This document shows positions 1 to 7,374 of a stretch of 64,000 nucleotides of DNA, one piece after another. The position numbers were made by a program, and so were the translations under genes. Position 1 is the first letter of the stretch. The number at the start of each line of letters is the position of its first letter. The DNA is taken from the NCBI GenBank assembly GCA_944800085.1, contig CALYLO010000015.1:1-64000 (forward strand), read 5' to 3'. The notes under the pieces are model-generated. The model was not told the origin of the DNA. It was given only the letters and a program-made list of their open reading frames with translations, and ran no database searches. This stretch comes from Paenibacillus melissococcoides. GTDB lineage: Bacteria > Bacillota > Bacilli > Paenibacillales > Paenibacillaceae.

Positions 1-1018
1 CCAATGACTTGAGGCTGTCCTGATTCTCTTCGAATGTAAGGTCTCTAAGCTTGTTTGCTTGGTCAAATGAAACATTTATACCTTTCTTTCTATAAAATCG
101 GTAGCTATGAAGCATCAAAGGTATGTTTGTAGCGTTGACGGTTCGCATCTCCCGAATCTCTTGCTTAGAGAGCTTGAGCACTTTCTCCATTGTTGCACCC
201 CGCCAGTTAATGGCCTTGTAGGTATAGTGACCGTTAATTTTCGTCTCAATAAGACTCGATAGACCCGACTTAACAAGATACTCTGTGCATGGATATTTCG
301 CGGCCAGCGCAAAAAATTTCACAAGATCCGTTCTCGGCTCGCCTGCACGGCGTTCATAATAAAACAATCCACAATAGTCCACCTCACCTTCACGCCGGTG
401 AGTCAACATTTCCTCCCAACCGCTGTATTGAAACGGTGTCCCGTGAACGGCCTCGCGAACATTTTCCTTATCTAAATAGAATGGGGGCCGCCTCATAGCA
501 TTTGACAGTTCAGTGATGATAGAGCTCGGGCTATAAAAATGATTGCCCCAAGGATGGCGTCGCCTCATATGAGCTTCGCCGAAGCGAGCCTTTCCTTTTG
601 CTTTTGGATCCCCAGGAATAAAAAGATATTCCGCTTGCACATAAAACTGCGTATTGACTTCCCTATAATCTCCTGTGTAATCCCGCTTTACATATATGCC
701 GTGAGCTACTAGTGCCTTGGAATTAATAAGTGACTTGTCATACCAGACTAAATAAGCATCATCAACTAACCGGCTTCTTCCTCTACCGCTGGCCTTAACC
801 GTACAGAACGATCCGCACTTCTCGCACATCTCCGTTTTACCGTGGCGAAAACCTTTGGTCAGGTACTCCTTCCTGCAATGTGTACAATATCCGTATTGGA
901 AACCGCCCACTCGACGAGTGAAGATATATCGGCTATCTCGTAAAGCCACATCAACAACATAAGTGTTTAACTCATCGCTAATCTGCTTAGGTAGGTGGGC
1001 TTCAAAATCTTTTGACAT
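1..1018 (-). CDS. PcfJ-domain-like phage/plasmid protein (partial, runs off the left edge)
   Basis: The minus strand is open without a stop from an ATG at 1018 to the window edge, about 339 codons, so the C-terminus is missing. A good ribosome binding site (AAGGAGGGG) stands 6 bases before the ATG. The protein has a CTHC...CEKC four-cysteine cluster near residues 40-65, which looks like a zinc ribbon, followed by a mixed basic and aromatic region with YRFYRKKGI near the end. Together with the adjacent PcfK-type gene this matches the PcfJ-like family found in phages and on the conjugative plasmid pCF10. The molecular function of PcfJ is not established. Family assignment rests on recalled resemblance and on the pcfK-pcfJ adjacency; the reading frame itself is certain. 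Confidence 0.7.
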   Translation of the reverse strand, partial: MSKDFEAHLPKQISDELNTYVVDVALRDSRYIFTRRVGGFQYGYCTHCRKEYLTKGFRHGKTEMCEKCGSFCTVKASGRGRSRLVDDAYLVWYDKSLINSKALVAHGIYVKRDYTGDYREVNTQFYVQAEYLFIPGDPKAKGKARFGEAHMRRRHPWGNHFYSPSSIITELSNAMRRPPFYLDKENVREAVHGTPFQYSGWEEMLTHRREGEVDYCGLFYYERRAGEPRTDLVKFFALAAKYPCTEYLVKSGLSSLIETKINGHYTYKAINWRGATMEKVLKLSKQEIREMRTVNATNIPLMLHSYRFYRKKGINVSFDQANKLRDLTFEENQDSLKSL

Positions 1019-1030
1019 GTCCGCCCCTCC

Positions 1031-1393
1031 TTACTTCAAGAGCTCATCAAGATCGACATCGAAGTCATCAACGACAGGCGTCTCCACTTTTGCCGGGGCC
1101 ACTGGCACGACCGAGGCCGCGTCTGTCGACTTAATGCCGTAATACTCGAACACAACGGCGAAGCCTTCCTGCGGTGTAAGCATGGCGACGTTGCCTTTAC
1201 GCTTCTTCTCGGCAGCTTTGCGCATGGCTTCCAGACTCTTCGCGATCGTCTTATCCTTGACCATGACCTTCTCCGCATCGCCAGGGTGCGCCTCGATATG
1301 GTCAAGCAGGTATTGGCCGACAAATTGCACATAATCGTTATCCTTGGTTCCGTCCATCTCGGCCCTGAGCTTCGCTTTCGCTTGTTCTAGCAT
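1031..1393 (-). CDS. PcfK-like / AcrIIA9-family protein
   Basis: This 120-residue acidic protein starts at the ATG with AGGAGG 7 bases upstream; a longer in-frame reading upstream overlaps the DUF3310 gene and is rejected. Recognisable family features are the central KTIAKSLEAMRKAAEKKR helix and the following block containing LTPQEGFAVVFEYYGI. These resemble PcfK-like proteins, the family to which the Cas9 inhibitor AcrIIA9 belongs. The C-terminus is a low-complexity acidic tail (DDFDVDLDELLK). Its start overlaps the end of the DUF3310 gene by 7 bases, so the two are probably translationally coupled. Whether this member inhibits Cas9 is unknown: most PcfK relatives were found by homology, and a replication or conjugation role is equally possible. 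Confidence 0.7.
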   Translation of the reverse strand: MLEQAKAKLRAEMDGTKDNDYVQFVGQYLLDHIEAHPGDAEKVMVKDKTIAKSLEAMRKAAEKKRKGNVAMLTPQEGFAVVFEYYGIKSTDAASVVPVAPAKVETPVVDDFDVDLDELLK

Positions 1394-1722
1394 CCCGAGT
1401 CCTCCTCTAATGCAAATTCCAGATATTTGGCCGCCTTCTGCAGGTCTTCCTTGCCGTTCTTCCAGCGGGCCCGGCTGACATATTTCAACACGTTCCCCTT
1501 GCAATACCCCTGAAACTCCTCCGGAGTCAGCTTGGCCCGAATATAGTCGATCGTTTCAATTCCACCTGATGTGTAGTGCGATGGGTGATTCACCGGGTCG
1601 TTATCGCCGCCGAATATCTTTTCAGCAGCACCAGCCAACTGCCGCTCCAGTTCTTCCGCTCGCCGCTTCCAGTTGAATACATCCTCTTCAACCTCAGCAA
1701 CACGCCGTTTATCTTCGTTCAT
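1387..1722 (-). CDS. DUF3310 domain protein
   Basis: A 111-residue phage protein. The N-terminal 40 residues form a charged, heptad-like helix (coiled-coil type). The C-terminal part contains the DUF3310 hallmarks: DPVNHPSHYTSGGIETIDYI, then a GNVLKYVSRARWKNG segment and a KAAKYLE end. DUF3310 proteins are common in phage early/nucleotide-metabolism modules and are thought to bind nucleotides, but no activity is proven. It starts 11 bases after the polymerase stop with a strong GGGGGAGGAG binding site and is followed by an overlapping PcfK-like gene, so it belongs to the leftward replication operon. Confidence 0.9.
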   Translation of the reverse strand: MNEDKRRVAEVEEDVFNWKRRAEELERQLAGAAEKIFGGDNDPVNHPSHYTSGGIETIDYIRAKLTPEEFQGYCKGNVLKYVSRARWKNGKEDLQKAAKYLEFALEEDSGC

Positions 1723-1733
1723 TGCTCCTCCCC

Positions 1734-3689
1734 CTAGTCCTTTTTTTGATAGAAGTCACATTCAAAGCCGGCTGCCTTGAGCGGCAGTCCTGGCGCCCAA
1801 TCAATCGGCCGCCCCATTATCTCCGTAACATGCTCCACCGAACCTGTCCCGATCGGCACTTCTAGCACAACCTCGTCATGTACATGTAGCGAAATAACAT
1901 AATTTTCACTGTCCAGCCGCAGCAAACTTTCGGCGAGGCAGTCGCGCGCAATGGCCTGCACCAGATTCTCCACCAGCGTTCCGCCCCAGGTCCGCTGGGT
2001 GACCATCTTTCCCTGTTTATCTGGCGCCTTAAACGTAAGTCCTTCTTTCCCGTCAAATTTCGGATCAGGTTTAATAGCTGGTGAAGGGTAAGCCAAACTG
2101 TGCCCGCTTGGCAAATCGGCAAACAGAACTCCTGACTTATAGCGATACTGAACGCCGTGAGCTAACTTGACAGTGGATTTCGTCCGCACCGCCTCCATTG
2201 CGGCCTCCTCAGCTCTATACCAAAGCTTCCGGATGTTTGGATTGGCCTCCCGCCACTGCCTCACCAGTCTCGGATATTCTTCTGCAGGGATCTCCCTCTT
2301 TTTGTCCATACTGGCCAGAGCAGGCGCGCCGCCGCCGAATCCACAGGCCAGCGTCGCCACCTTCCCTGGCGGCCGATATTTGTAATTCTCATGGCCTTTG
2401 ACAATCGTCTCGAAAGGGATGCCAAACATTCGGGCCGCCGTTGCTTCGTATATCTTGCCGTGCCCTTTAAATACTTCAAGCACCCAGTCCTCGTCCGCCA
2501 ACCAGGCGATTACGCGTGCCTCAATCGCAGAAAAGTCCGAAACAATAAACCGGCACCCTTCTGCGGGGAGCAATGCCGTCCGGATAAGTTCAGATAGCAC
2601 GAACGGTATTCGGCCATACATCAATTCCATCCACTCGTAGTCCCCGGCTTTTAATGCCTCGCGCGCTTCGGCTAAATCCGCCAAATGGTTTTGGGGCAGA
2701 TTATGCATTTGCACGCGACGTCCTGCCCACCGCCAGGTCCGACTGGCACCGCAGTATTGCAGGATCCCCCGCACCCGTTCGTCAACACACATACTGAGCT
2801 CCATCGCATTGTATTTGCCGACGGACGTCTTACCCATCTCTTGGCGAACTTTCAGCATTCTCTTCGTGCTTTCGTTTGGCGCCGCCTTGAGTAGATCGGG
2901 CATATAATCCTTGTTCATCGACTCAATCTGCATGCCTTGGCTTGCAAACCAAGTTTTCAACTGCACCAAACTATTCGGATTTTCGAGCCCCGTCAGCTCC
3001 TTTGCTTCCTGCAGTAGCTGCTCCGTATATTGCACCGAGCACTCAATAGCCCGACTGACAAGCTGCGAGTCGATGCGAACCCCACGGTCATTGATTACCT
3101 GGTCCAGTGCCCAGATGCGCCACTCGCGTTCTGGAACCGGGAAGCGCTCCAGTCTGCGGCGCACCTCGCGTTCAACAACAACATCTTGCTGGTTGTATTC
3201 GATATATTGCTGCCACTTCTCCGGATCATGATGCGGATGATTACGCAGCCGGCCGCCGTTCACTTTCGTAGGTTTACATGGAGAACTGAAATACCTAATC
3301 AGGCTTTTGCCTCGACTATCCTTCTGCTCATCCAACCCTAATGCAATCGAAGCTTTTTCGAGAGTCCCAGGGAGTCCAAGCGTGTAAGCATGCGCCATCG
3401 AACACCGCCACCAATGAGGATCGCAATCGATGCCGATGTGCTTCGCTATGGCCGTGCGCTCGAATGCGGCATTCCAAGCGGTTTTTATCACGTCCGATTG
3501 AAGCGCTTGAATGACATCCTTGGGTAAATCCTCGAAGTCCGTTAAATCAATGACGGTGACAGGGTCATCGTCAAAGGCAAAAGCGAACAACAAGATTTCA
3601 AAGTCTGGAGCCTCAACATACCGATGCACGCCGGATTTTTTTAGATCAATGGAAGAGTAGGTCTCGACATCTATCTGAAGAACAGTCAT
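1734..3689 (-). CDS. Phage family A DNA polymerase (with 3'-5' exonuclease)
   Basis: The 651-residue protein is a DNA polymerase I-type replicase without the 5' nuclease domain. The DnaQ-like exonuclease motifs are D7-V-E9, N73-containing TAWNAAFER, and YNQQDV with D169. Polymerase motif A is DFSAIEARV with D385, motif B has R439 and K443, and motif C is VHDEVV with D605-E606. All catalytic residues are present, so both synthesis and proofreading are expected. The longer upstream frame overlaps the DUF2815 gene; the start chosen has GGGAGGAG 6 bases before ATG and gives an N-terminus beginning directly at the exonuclease fold. It is the core enzyme of the element's own replication module. Confidence 0.95.
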   Translation of the reverse strand: MTVLQIDVETYSSIDLKKSGVHRYVEAPDFEILLFAFAFDDDPVTVIDLTDFEDLPKDVIQALQSDVIKTAWNAAFERTAIAKHIGIDCDPHWWRCSMAHAYTLGLPGTLEKASIALGLDEQKDSRGKSLIRYFSSPCKPTKVNGGRLRNHPHHDPEKWQQYIEYNQQDVVVEREVRRRLERFPVPEREWRIWALDQVINDRGVRIDSQLVSRAIECSVQYTEQLLQEAKELTGLENPNSLVQLKTWFASQGMQIESMNKDYMPDLLKAAPNESTKRMLKVRQEMGKTSVGKYNAMELSMCVDERVRGILQYCGASRTWRWAGRRVQMHNLPQNHLADLAEAREALKAGDYEWMELMYGRIPFVLSELIRTALLPAEGCRFIVSDFSAIEARVIAWLADEDWVLEVFKGHGKIYEATAARMFGIPFETIVKGHENYKYRPPGKVATLACGFGGGAPALASMDKKREIPAEEYPRLVRQWREANPNIRKLWYRAEEAAMEAVRTKSTVKLAHGVQYRYKSGVLFADLPSGHSLAYPSPAIKPDPKFDGKEGLTFKAPDKQGKMVTQRTWGGTLVENLVQAIARDCLAESLLRLDSENYVISLHVHDEVVLEVPIGTGSVEHVTEIMGRPIDWAPGLPLKAAGFECDFYQKKD

Positions 3690-3753
3690 GGCTGACTCCT
3701 CCCAAAAATATTGATAGGAAAGGGGATCCATTGCTGAATCCCCTAAAAATGCG

Positions 3754-4353
3754 CTAGCCCAAAAAATCCTCGTCATCATCAATGTCATCATCGATGTCGA
3801 AATCCTCATCACCGAAATCATCATTAACGCTGCTGCGGCCGCCCAAGAAGTCGCCGTCTTGCACCTTCACGATGTTGTTCAAGCCAGCAGCGATCCCCTT
3901 ATTCCCTTTCGTGTCGAAAAGATAGAAGTTGACAGACACCTTAGCGTAGCAGCCGCTATAAACCTCTGTTGTGTCAGTAATCTCCTGAAACTTCGTTTTT
4001 CCATCGGAGCCTTTCCCGAGCGGCTTGGCAATACCCGGTTTGTTCTTGCTAGATGCGTTGAAGAAATAATGGCCAGCATAAGCCTCGTCATCCGGGCGTT
4101 CCTCATCCCCATCCCGAAGCGGTGTATGGAATTTAGCCGGAAGTTTCCCGTTATACTTCGCTTTTGCCTGCTCTTTCAGCAGGTCGGTAGCGGCCTTAAT
4201 TTTGCGCAGTGTCTCCTTATCATCTTTTGGGATCAAAATCGAAACGCTATATTTCGGGTCTCCCCCGTCAACAGATTGCGGTTCCCAAACATTCGCATAG
4301 CTCAGACGTACCTTGCCCGTAATTACCTTTGTTGATTGGTTATCAATTGTCAT
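3754..4353 (-). CDS. DUF2815 protein, likely ssDNA-binding
   Basis: The core begins TKVITGKVRLSYANVWEP, typical of DUF2815 proteins, and includes SVSILIPKDD and the loop GHYFFNASSKNKPG. I infer an OB-fold-like single-stranded DNA binding role from the position next to a polymerase and a RecB-like nuclease and from the extremely acidic tail (DFDIDDDIDDDEDFLG), which recalls the protein-interaction tail of SSBs. Start choice is uncertain: the ATG at 4353 has AAAGGGG upstream and fits the family N-terminus, but an in-frame ATG at 4446 with GAGGTG 6 bases away, adjacent to the DUF2800 stop, would add 31 residues. Confidence 0.85.
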   Translation of the reverse strand: MTIDNQSTKVITGKVRLSYANVWEPQSVDGGDPKYSVSILIPKDDKETLRKIKAATDLLKEQAKAKYNGKLPAKFHTPLRDGDEERPDDEAYAGHYFFNASSKNKPGIAKPLGKGSDGKTKFQEITDTTEVYSGCYAKVSVNFYLFDTKGNKGIAAGLNNIVKVQDGDFLGGRSSVNDDFGDEDFDIDDDIDDDEDFLG

Positions 4354-4449
4354 TTGCACATTTCCCCTTTTCATTGATTTGAAAGTTGCTACAGGCCATT
4401 TGCCTGAAGTCATCATGTCTACGTGGTAATCCGCTATTTCACCCATTAG

Positions 4450-5646
4450 CTACACCTCAAACCCCACGTCGGCAAACTCATCTTCCAAGCTGTTCAACTC
4501 CGCGCGTGGGTCCGTCTCCGGAACAAGCACTGGTTTACCGGGCGGCTTAATAATCAGTTCGTCCAGGAGCTTTGCCAGCTCTTTCTTGCCGATCCGTTTC
4601 TCCAGCTCGCCGATGCCGCGAAGCTCCCGCGGTTTGAGATATTTGTCCGGCTCCAAGTTCGCCTCTTCAAGAGTCTTCCAAGCTACGTCTTTGTCAGAAA
4701 TGACCCTATTGCTCCGGCCTTCAACAAGCTTCCATTGCGGGATCCGCTTCCCAACTTTCGCCTGTTCGAAGGCATAGTCAGCGACATCCTTCGCCCACGC
4801 TTGCAACTGCTCGGCAACAAAAAGAATCGATCCGATTTCTTCATTAGAAAGCAATGCCGGATCCTGAAACTCGTAAACCAACGCCTTCATGTTCTCATCA
4901 GCACGGGCTCGGCAGTTCCCTTTCACCTTGCACCAGCGGCAGTGGCTGCCTGCCTTAAATCCCCCCTCGCCGGCGTAGGCCAGCGCCGCAGCAGGCTTGA
5001 CCACAATCTCCGCCCACTCTATTAGTTCATCAATAGGCATGGTATCCGTGCTGACGCTATCCAGGCGCGGCTGCACAATGGTCATGCAGACCTCTTTAAT
5101 GTCATAGAGCCAGCTGTGAGCAGACCAGGCGCCAAGGCCGTACAGTCGAAGCTGCGCGTTACCGACTGCGCTGACGGGCACCCCTTTGCCGTATTTTAGG
5201 TCAATAACTTCAAGTACACCATCCGATATCAGGACCACGTCACCTGTGCCGTAGCCCATCGGTACCCACTCGGTGAAGTCTAGGCGTTCCTCCAACAGCA
5301 CAACGGCGTCGGAGCTACGGGCCTTCGCCTCCATGAAGCGTTCCTCTACAAGCTCAATGTAATCCTGGACAGCATTCTCCATCTCTGGCCCGTAATACTC
5401 GTTCGTCTTGAATTTCTCTATCGCTGCATCGAGCCGCCGCCGCTCCGCCGAGTTACAAGGGATGATGCGGCGGCGCAGCTTCAATTCTGAAAGCTCATGC
5501 GCCGCTGTCCCCTCGTCCGCGTACTCGCTGCGCTTATCGGGAATCTTCTCGCACAGCCGGGCACTCGGCGGGCAGTTGATCCAGCGCTCCGCTCCGGATG
5601 CACTCAGCAGAGCGTGGGCCCGTTCAACATGCGCCGGCTGTGTCAT
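4450..5646 (-). CDS. DUF2800 protein, PD-(D/E)XK (RecB/Cas4-like) nuclease
   Basis: The 398-residue protein opens with a family-typical block (LLSASGAERWINCPPS), a conserved EGTAAHELSELKL region, and the nuclease core EVIDLKYGKGVPVSAVGNAQLRLY, where D and K fit the PD-(D/E)XK active site. A cysteine cluster (CRWCKVKGNCRAR) around residue 240 resembles the iron-sulfur ligands of Cas4/AddB-type nucleases. In phages this family sits beside DUF2815 and polymerase genes, as here, and is thought to process DNA ends during replication or recombination. It overlaps the preceding gene by ATGA, showing translational coupling. Confidence 0.9.
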   Translation of the reverse strand: MTQPAHVERAHALLSASGAERWINCPPSARLCEKIPDKRSEYADEGTAAHELSELKLRRRIIPCNSAERRRLDAAIEKFKTNEYYGPEMENAVQDYIELVEERFMEAKARSSDAVVLLEERLDFTEWVPMGYGTGDVVLISDGVLEVIDLKYGKGVPVSAVGNAQLRLYGLGAWSAHSWLYDIKEVCMTIVQPRLDSVSTDTMPIDELIEWAEIVVKPAAALAYAGEGGFKAGSHCRWCKVKGNCRARADENMKALVYEFQDPALLSNEEIGSILFVAEQLQAWAKDVADYAFEQAKVGKRIPQWKLVEGRSNRVISDKDVAWKTLEEANLEPDKYLKPRELRGIGELEKRIGKKELAKLLDELIIKPPGKPVLVPETDPRAELNSLEDEFADVGFEV

Positions 5647-6038
5647 AGTGCTTTCAATCGTGCCAGGAACGCCGCCCGCTGCTCTTCCGGCACTGCGGTA
5701 ATGTTCTTACTGCCGAACTCGTCAAGCAGAGCCTTTACGGCTTTCTTCCCTTCTGCCGTCTTGCCCTTAGCAGCAGCGACCTCTCGCAGTTCCTCTACAG
5801 TAGGGATCCCTTCTTCCCCATCGATGCCTTCCTCTTCGGTGACATCCGGCTTTTCTGGTTCCTCTTGCTTCTTCGCCGCCTCCGCTTTTGCGGTGCGCTG
5901 GCGCTTTGGCTTCTCCTCTTGAACCGGGACCGCTTCGAAGGTGGATACCTTTTGTCCCGAGATAGCTGCAGCTAAGACAGACAACTCCTGAATGGATTCG
6001 GCAGCATCGGCGCCGTTGATTGTGATTTGTACAGGCAT
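5643..6038 (-). CDS. Hypothetical phage protein with charged linker
   Basis: I do not recognise the 131-residue product. It begins MPVQITINGADAAESIQELS, has a predicted small N-terminal beta/alpha part, then a long Lys/Glu/Ala-rich linker (residues about 40-90), and ends in a helical segment of about 40 residues (TVEELREVAAAKGKTAEGKKAVKALL) that resembles a small SAP- or LEM-like helix-extended-loop-helix nucleic acid binding domain; this last point is inference. The start has AGGAGG 7 bases upstream. A longer in-frame reading exists but covers a region with a separate small gene. It overlaps the DUF2800 gene by ATGA. Confidence 0.75.
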   Translation of the reverse strand: MPVQITINGADAAESIQELSVLAAAISGQKVSTFEAVPVQEEKPKRQRTAKAEAAKKQEEPEKPDVTEEEGIDGEEGIPTVEELREVAAAKGKTAEGKKAVKALLDEFGSKNITAVPEEQRAAFLARLKAL

Positions 6039-6120
6039 GATAAGTCCTCCTATGATAAAATGATGAAGTGTGATACAATGGCGGTGAAAAATGTGTTTCG
6101 TGTGCAGCTCCGCGCGGCTC

Positions 6121-6270
6121 CTACCCCGCTTGGAGCTGTTTTTCATTGTGTAGCCTGCGGGCAGCCCGCTGGTACTGCTGGCGGTAAATCTCGCGAGCCC
6201 GGCTGCATTGTGTTGTATCCCGCAGCTGCAGCAAGTTACCCAAACTACGAAGGCGTTGCTTTCTCGACAT
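6121..6270 (-). CDS. Small basic phage protein, 49 residues
   Basis: A short reading frame from an ATG preceded by AAGGAGGTG at 7-base spacing. The product (MSRKQRLRSLGNLLQLRDTT...) is rich in Arg and Gln and predicted fully helical. It lies in the same direction as its neighbours and begins 18 bases after the stop of the preceding 42-residue gene. Function unknown; the strong binding site and operon position are the only support. Confidence 0.5.
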   Translation of the reverse strand: MSRKQRLRSLGNLLQLRDTTQCSRAREIYRQQYQRAARRLHNEKQLQAG

Positions 6271-6287
6271 GTCCTCTCACCTCCTTA

Positions 6288-6416
6288 TCAGAATCTGAAC
6301 CCCATCTCCTCGGCCTCGACGGTCGCCCAGGTCAAGAATGGATACCGTTCGGGATTGATCCCGGACCGGATGTACCTGTCGGCCAGGTGGTCCAGCAGCT
6401 CATCGGGAATATTCAT
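6288..6416 (-). CDS. Small acidic phage protein, 42 residues
   Basis: A 42-codon frame beginning MNIPDELLDHLADRYIRSG and ending WATVEAEEMGFRF, preceded by AAGGGGGC. It starts 14 bases after the DUF771-like gene and ends 17 bases before the next small gene, so the leftward operon is continuous without large gaps. No family recognised. Confidence 0.55.
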   Translation of the reverse strand: MNIPDELLDHLADRYIRSGINPERYPFLTWATVEAEEMGFRF

Positions 6417-6429
6417 GTGGCTGCCCCCT

Positions 6430-6717
6430 TTACATCGTTGGTTGTTCCATTAGCCACTGCTCCAGGAACCGCCGTGTTTCCTTCACTGGAAACAGCCATT
6501 TTGTTCTCACCTTCCTTTTTGGAAAACGAGGATCGAAGAAAAAGGTATCCTGAATAAAGTTCCAGCTCATACAAGTTCGCCGCTGTAGCTCTGCCGAATC
6601 CCAATAGACATAATCGGTGTCGACTTCCTTGAGCAGCGATTCAATTTTTTGTTGCAGCATTGCTCTGATCTCAGTTTGATTAAGATCCACAGTTACAAGA
6701 GCTTTAGCCTCAGCCAT
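6430..6717 (-). CDS. DUF771-like winged-helix phage protein
   Basis: The 95-residue protein has an N-terminal helical segment followed by a conserved block YVYWDSAELQRRTCMSW, a hydrophobic/aromatic FFFDPRFPKRKV segment and a KWLFPVKETRRFLEQWL end. This arrangement (tip helix, W-wing, final helix) matches small DUF771/excisionase-like winged-helix proteins of Bacillus phages. DNA binding, as an excisionase or early regulator, is inferred. The start used (MAEAKALV) follows GGAGGGCGATAGG; a longer frame would overlap the preceding gene. Confidence 0.7.
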   Translation of the reverse strand: MAEAKALVTVDLNQTEIRAMLQQKIESLLKEVDTDYVYWDSAELQRRTCMSWNFIQDTFFFDPRFPKRKVRTKWLFPVKETRRFLEQWLMEQPTM

Positions 6718-6718
6718 C

Positions 6719-7051
6719 CTATCGCCCTCCTTCCGACTTGAAATTTTTCTGTTGCTTACGGACTCGAGCATATAGGTGATCGTACATTTGTCGACGACGA
6801 AGCCAATTTTTCTCCCCTACTTCACGTACCCTGGGTCCAGAAAATTCTAAAGAGGTGCCGACTTTTATCGCGATTTTTAACAACGCGCATTGTGATATTT
6901 TTGACAGATTCACCACCACCATTTGATTATCAAAGTTTTTGATAAATTTTTTATCATTGAGTATAAAAAGAAAAATACTGTAAAAGATATTGACGATAAG
7001 ATTTTTATCCTTTATACTCAATTCAGATAATAATTTTATCACCCTGGACAT
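6719..7051 (-). CDS. Hypothetical phage protein (start uncertain)
   Basis: An open frame of 110 codons starting 2 bases after the Cro-like gene's stop. The C-terminal half (RVREVGEKNWLRRRQMYDHLYARVRKQQ) is charged and coding-like; the first 43 codons are AT-rich, low-complexity, and contain three operator palindromes and a rightward promoter. The true start may therefore be the in-frame ATG at 6922 (67 residues), or the gene may be translationally coupled from 7051. No family recognised. Confidence 0.4.
   Translation of the reverse strand: MSRVIKLLSELSIKDKNLIVNIFYSIFLFILNDKKFIKNFDNQMVVVNLSKISQCALLKIAIKVGTSLEFSGPRVREVGEKNWLRRRQMYDHLYARVRKQQKNFKSEGGR
6941..7040. promoter_or_regulatory. Three phage operator palindromes
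   Basis: Three perfect copies of the palindrome GATAA-N5-TTATC lie at 6941-6955, 6995-7009 and 7026-7040. The same motif occurs twice more in the region upstream of the two repressor genes. The middle copy sits inside the spacer of a rightward promoter. They are probably the binding sites of the CI-like or Cro-like protein. Confidence 0.75.
6990..7018 (+). promoter_or_regulatory. Rightward sigma-A promoter facing the Cro-like gene
   Basis: TTGACG and TATACT are separated by exactly 17 bases, with an operator palindrome in the spacer and another at the predicted start point. It points into the 3' end of the Cro-like gene, so it would make an antisense transcript that could continue into the CI-like repressor gene. 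The first 20 bases are identical to the leftward promoter on the other side of that gene. Confidence 0.6.
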
Positions 7052-7053
7052 GT

Positions 7054-7272
7054 TTAAATAACCTGTTCTCCATTAAACAAGTCTGGGAATAATACTTCTA
7101 AAGGTTGCTCGAAATACTTAGACATTTTGAACATCAATACTCGACCTGGAGTTAATGCACCTGTCTCAATCATTCGGAGATATACCCTTGAAATGCCTAA
7201 CTCTGAAGCGACGTGATCTCGACTACCTTTACCTTCACGACAGGCAATTAATTGGTGTCGTCGTTTTTCCAT
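7054..7272 (-). CDS. Cro-like XRE family regulator
   Basis: A 72-residue helix-turn-helix protein consisting almost only of the XRE domain: RDHVASELGISRVYLRMIETG is the HTH with recognition helix, followed by MFKMSKYFEQPLEVLFPDLF. The ATG has GGGGGTG 6 bases upstream; an in-frame GTG three codons earlier lies within that binding site and is unlikely. It is divergent from the CI-like gene and leads the leftward early operon, the expected position of a Cro-type regulator. Its promoter is TTGACG-17-TATAAT with an operator between the boxes. Confidence 0.85.
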   Translation of the reverse strand: MEKRRHQLIACREGKGSRDHVASELGISRVYLRMIETGALTPGRVLMFKMSKYFEQPLEVLFPDLFNGEQVI

Positions 7273-7298
7273 TGAACTCACCCCCTTGCCGTGATTTG

Positions 7299-7351
7299 AT
7301 TATATTTGATAAAAATCTTATCGTCAATAGCTTTTTGATAAATTACTTATC
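7299..7351 (-). promoter_or_regulatory. Leftward early promoter with two operators
   Basis: On the minus strand TTGACG (7327-7322) and TATAAT (7304-7299) are 17 bases apart, giving a strong promoter for the Cro-like gene about 20 bases before its start region. Perfect GATAA-N5-TTATC operators are at 7308-7322, in the promoter spacer, and at 7337-7351, between promoter and the divergent CI-like gene. No equally good promoter for the CI-like gene was found on the plus strand here. Confidence 0.8.
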
Positions 7352-7374
7352 TTTTTTTAGGAAGGTAGATTACC

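Noticed and set aside
6105..6138. Hairpin CAGCTCC/GGAGCTG followed by T-run on the plus strand
   Set aside because: It lies within the small minus-strand gene and has a 20-base loop; no plus-strand gene ends here.
6027..6557. Plus-strand frame of 176 codons in the prophage
   Set aside because: It runs against a compact series of minus-strand genes with good binding sites and has low-complexity, Pro/Ser-rich translation.
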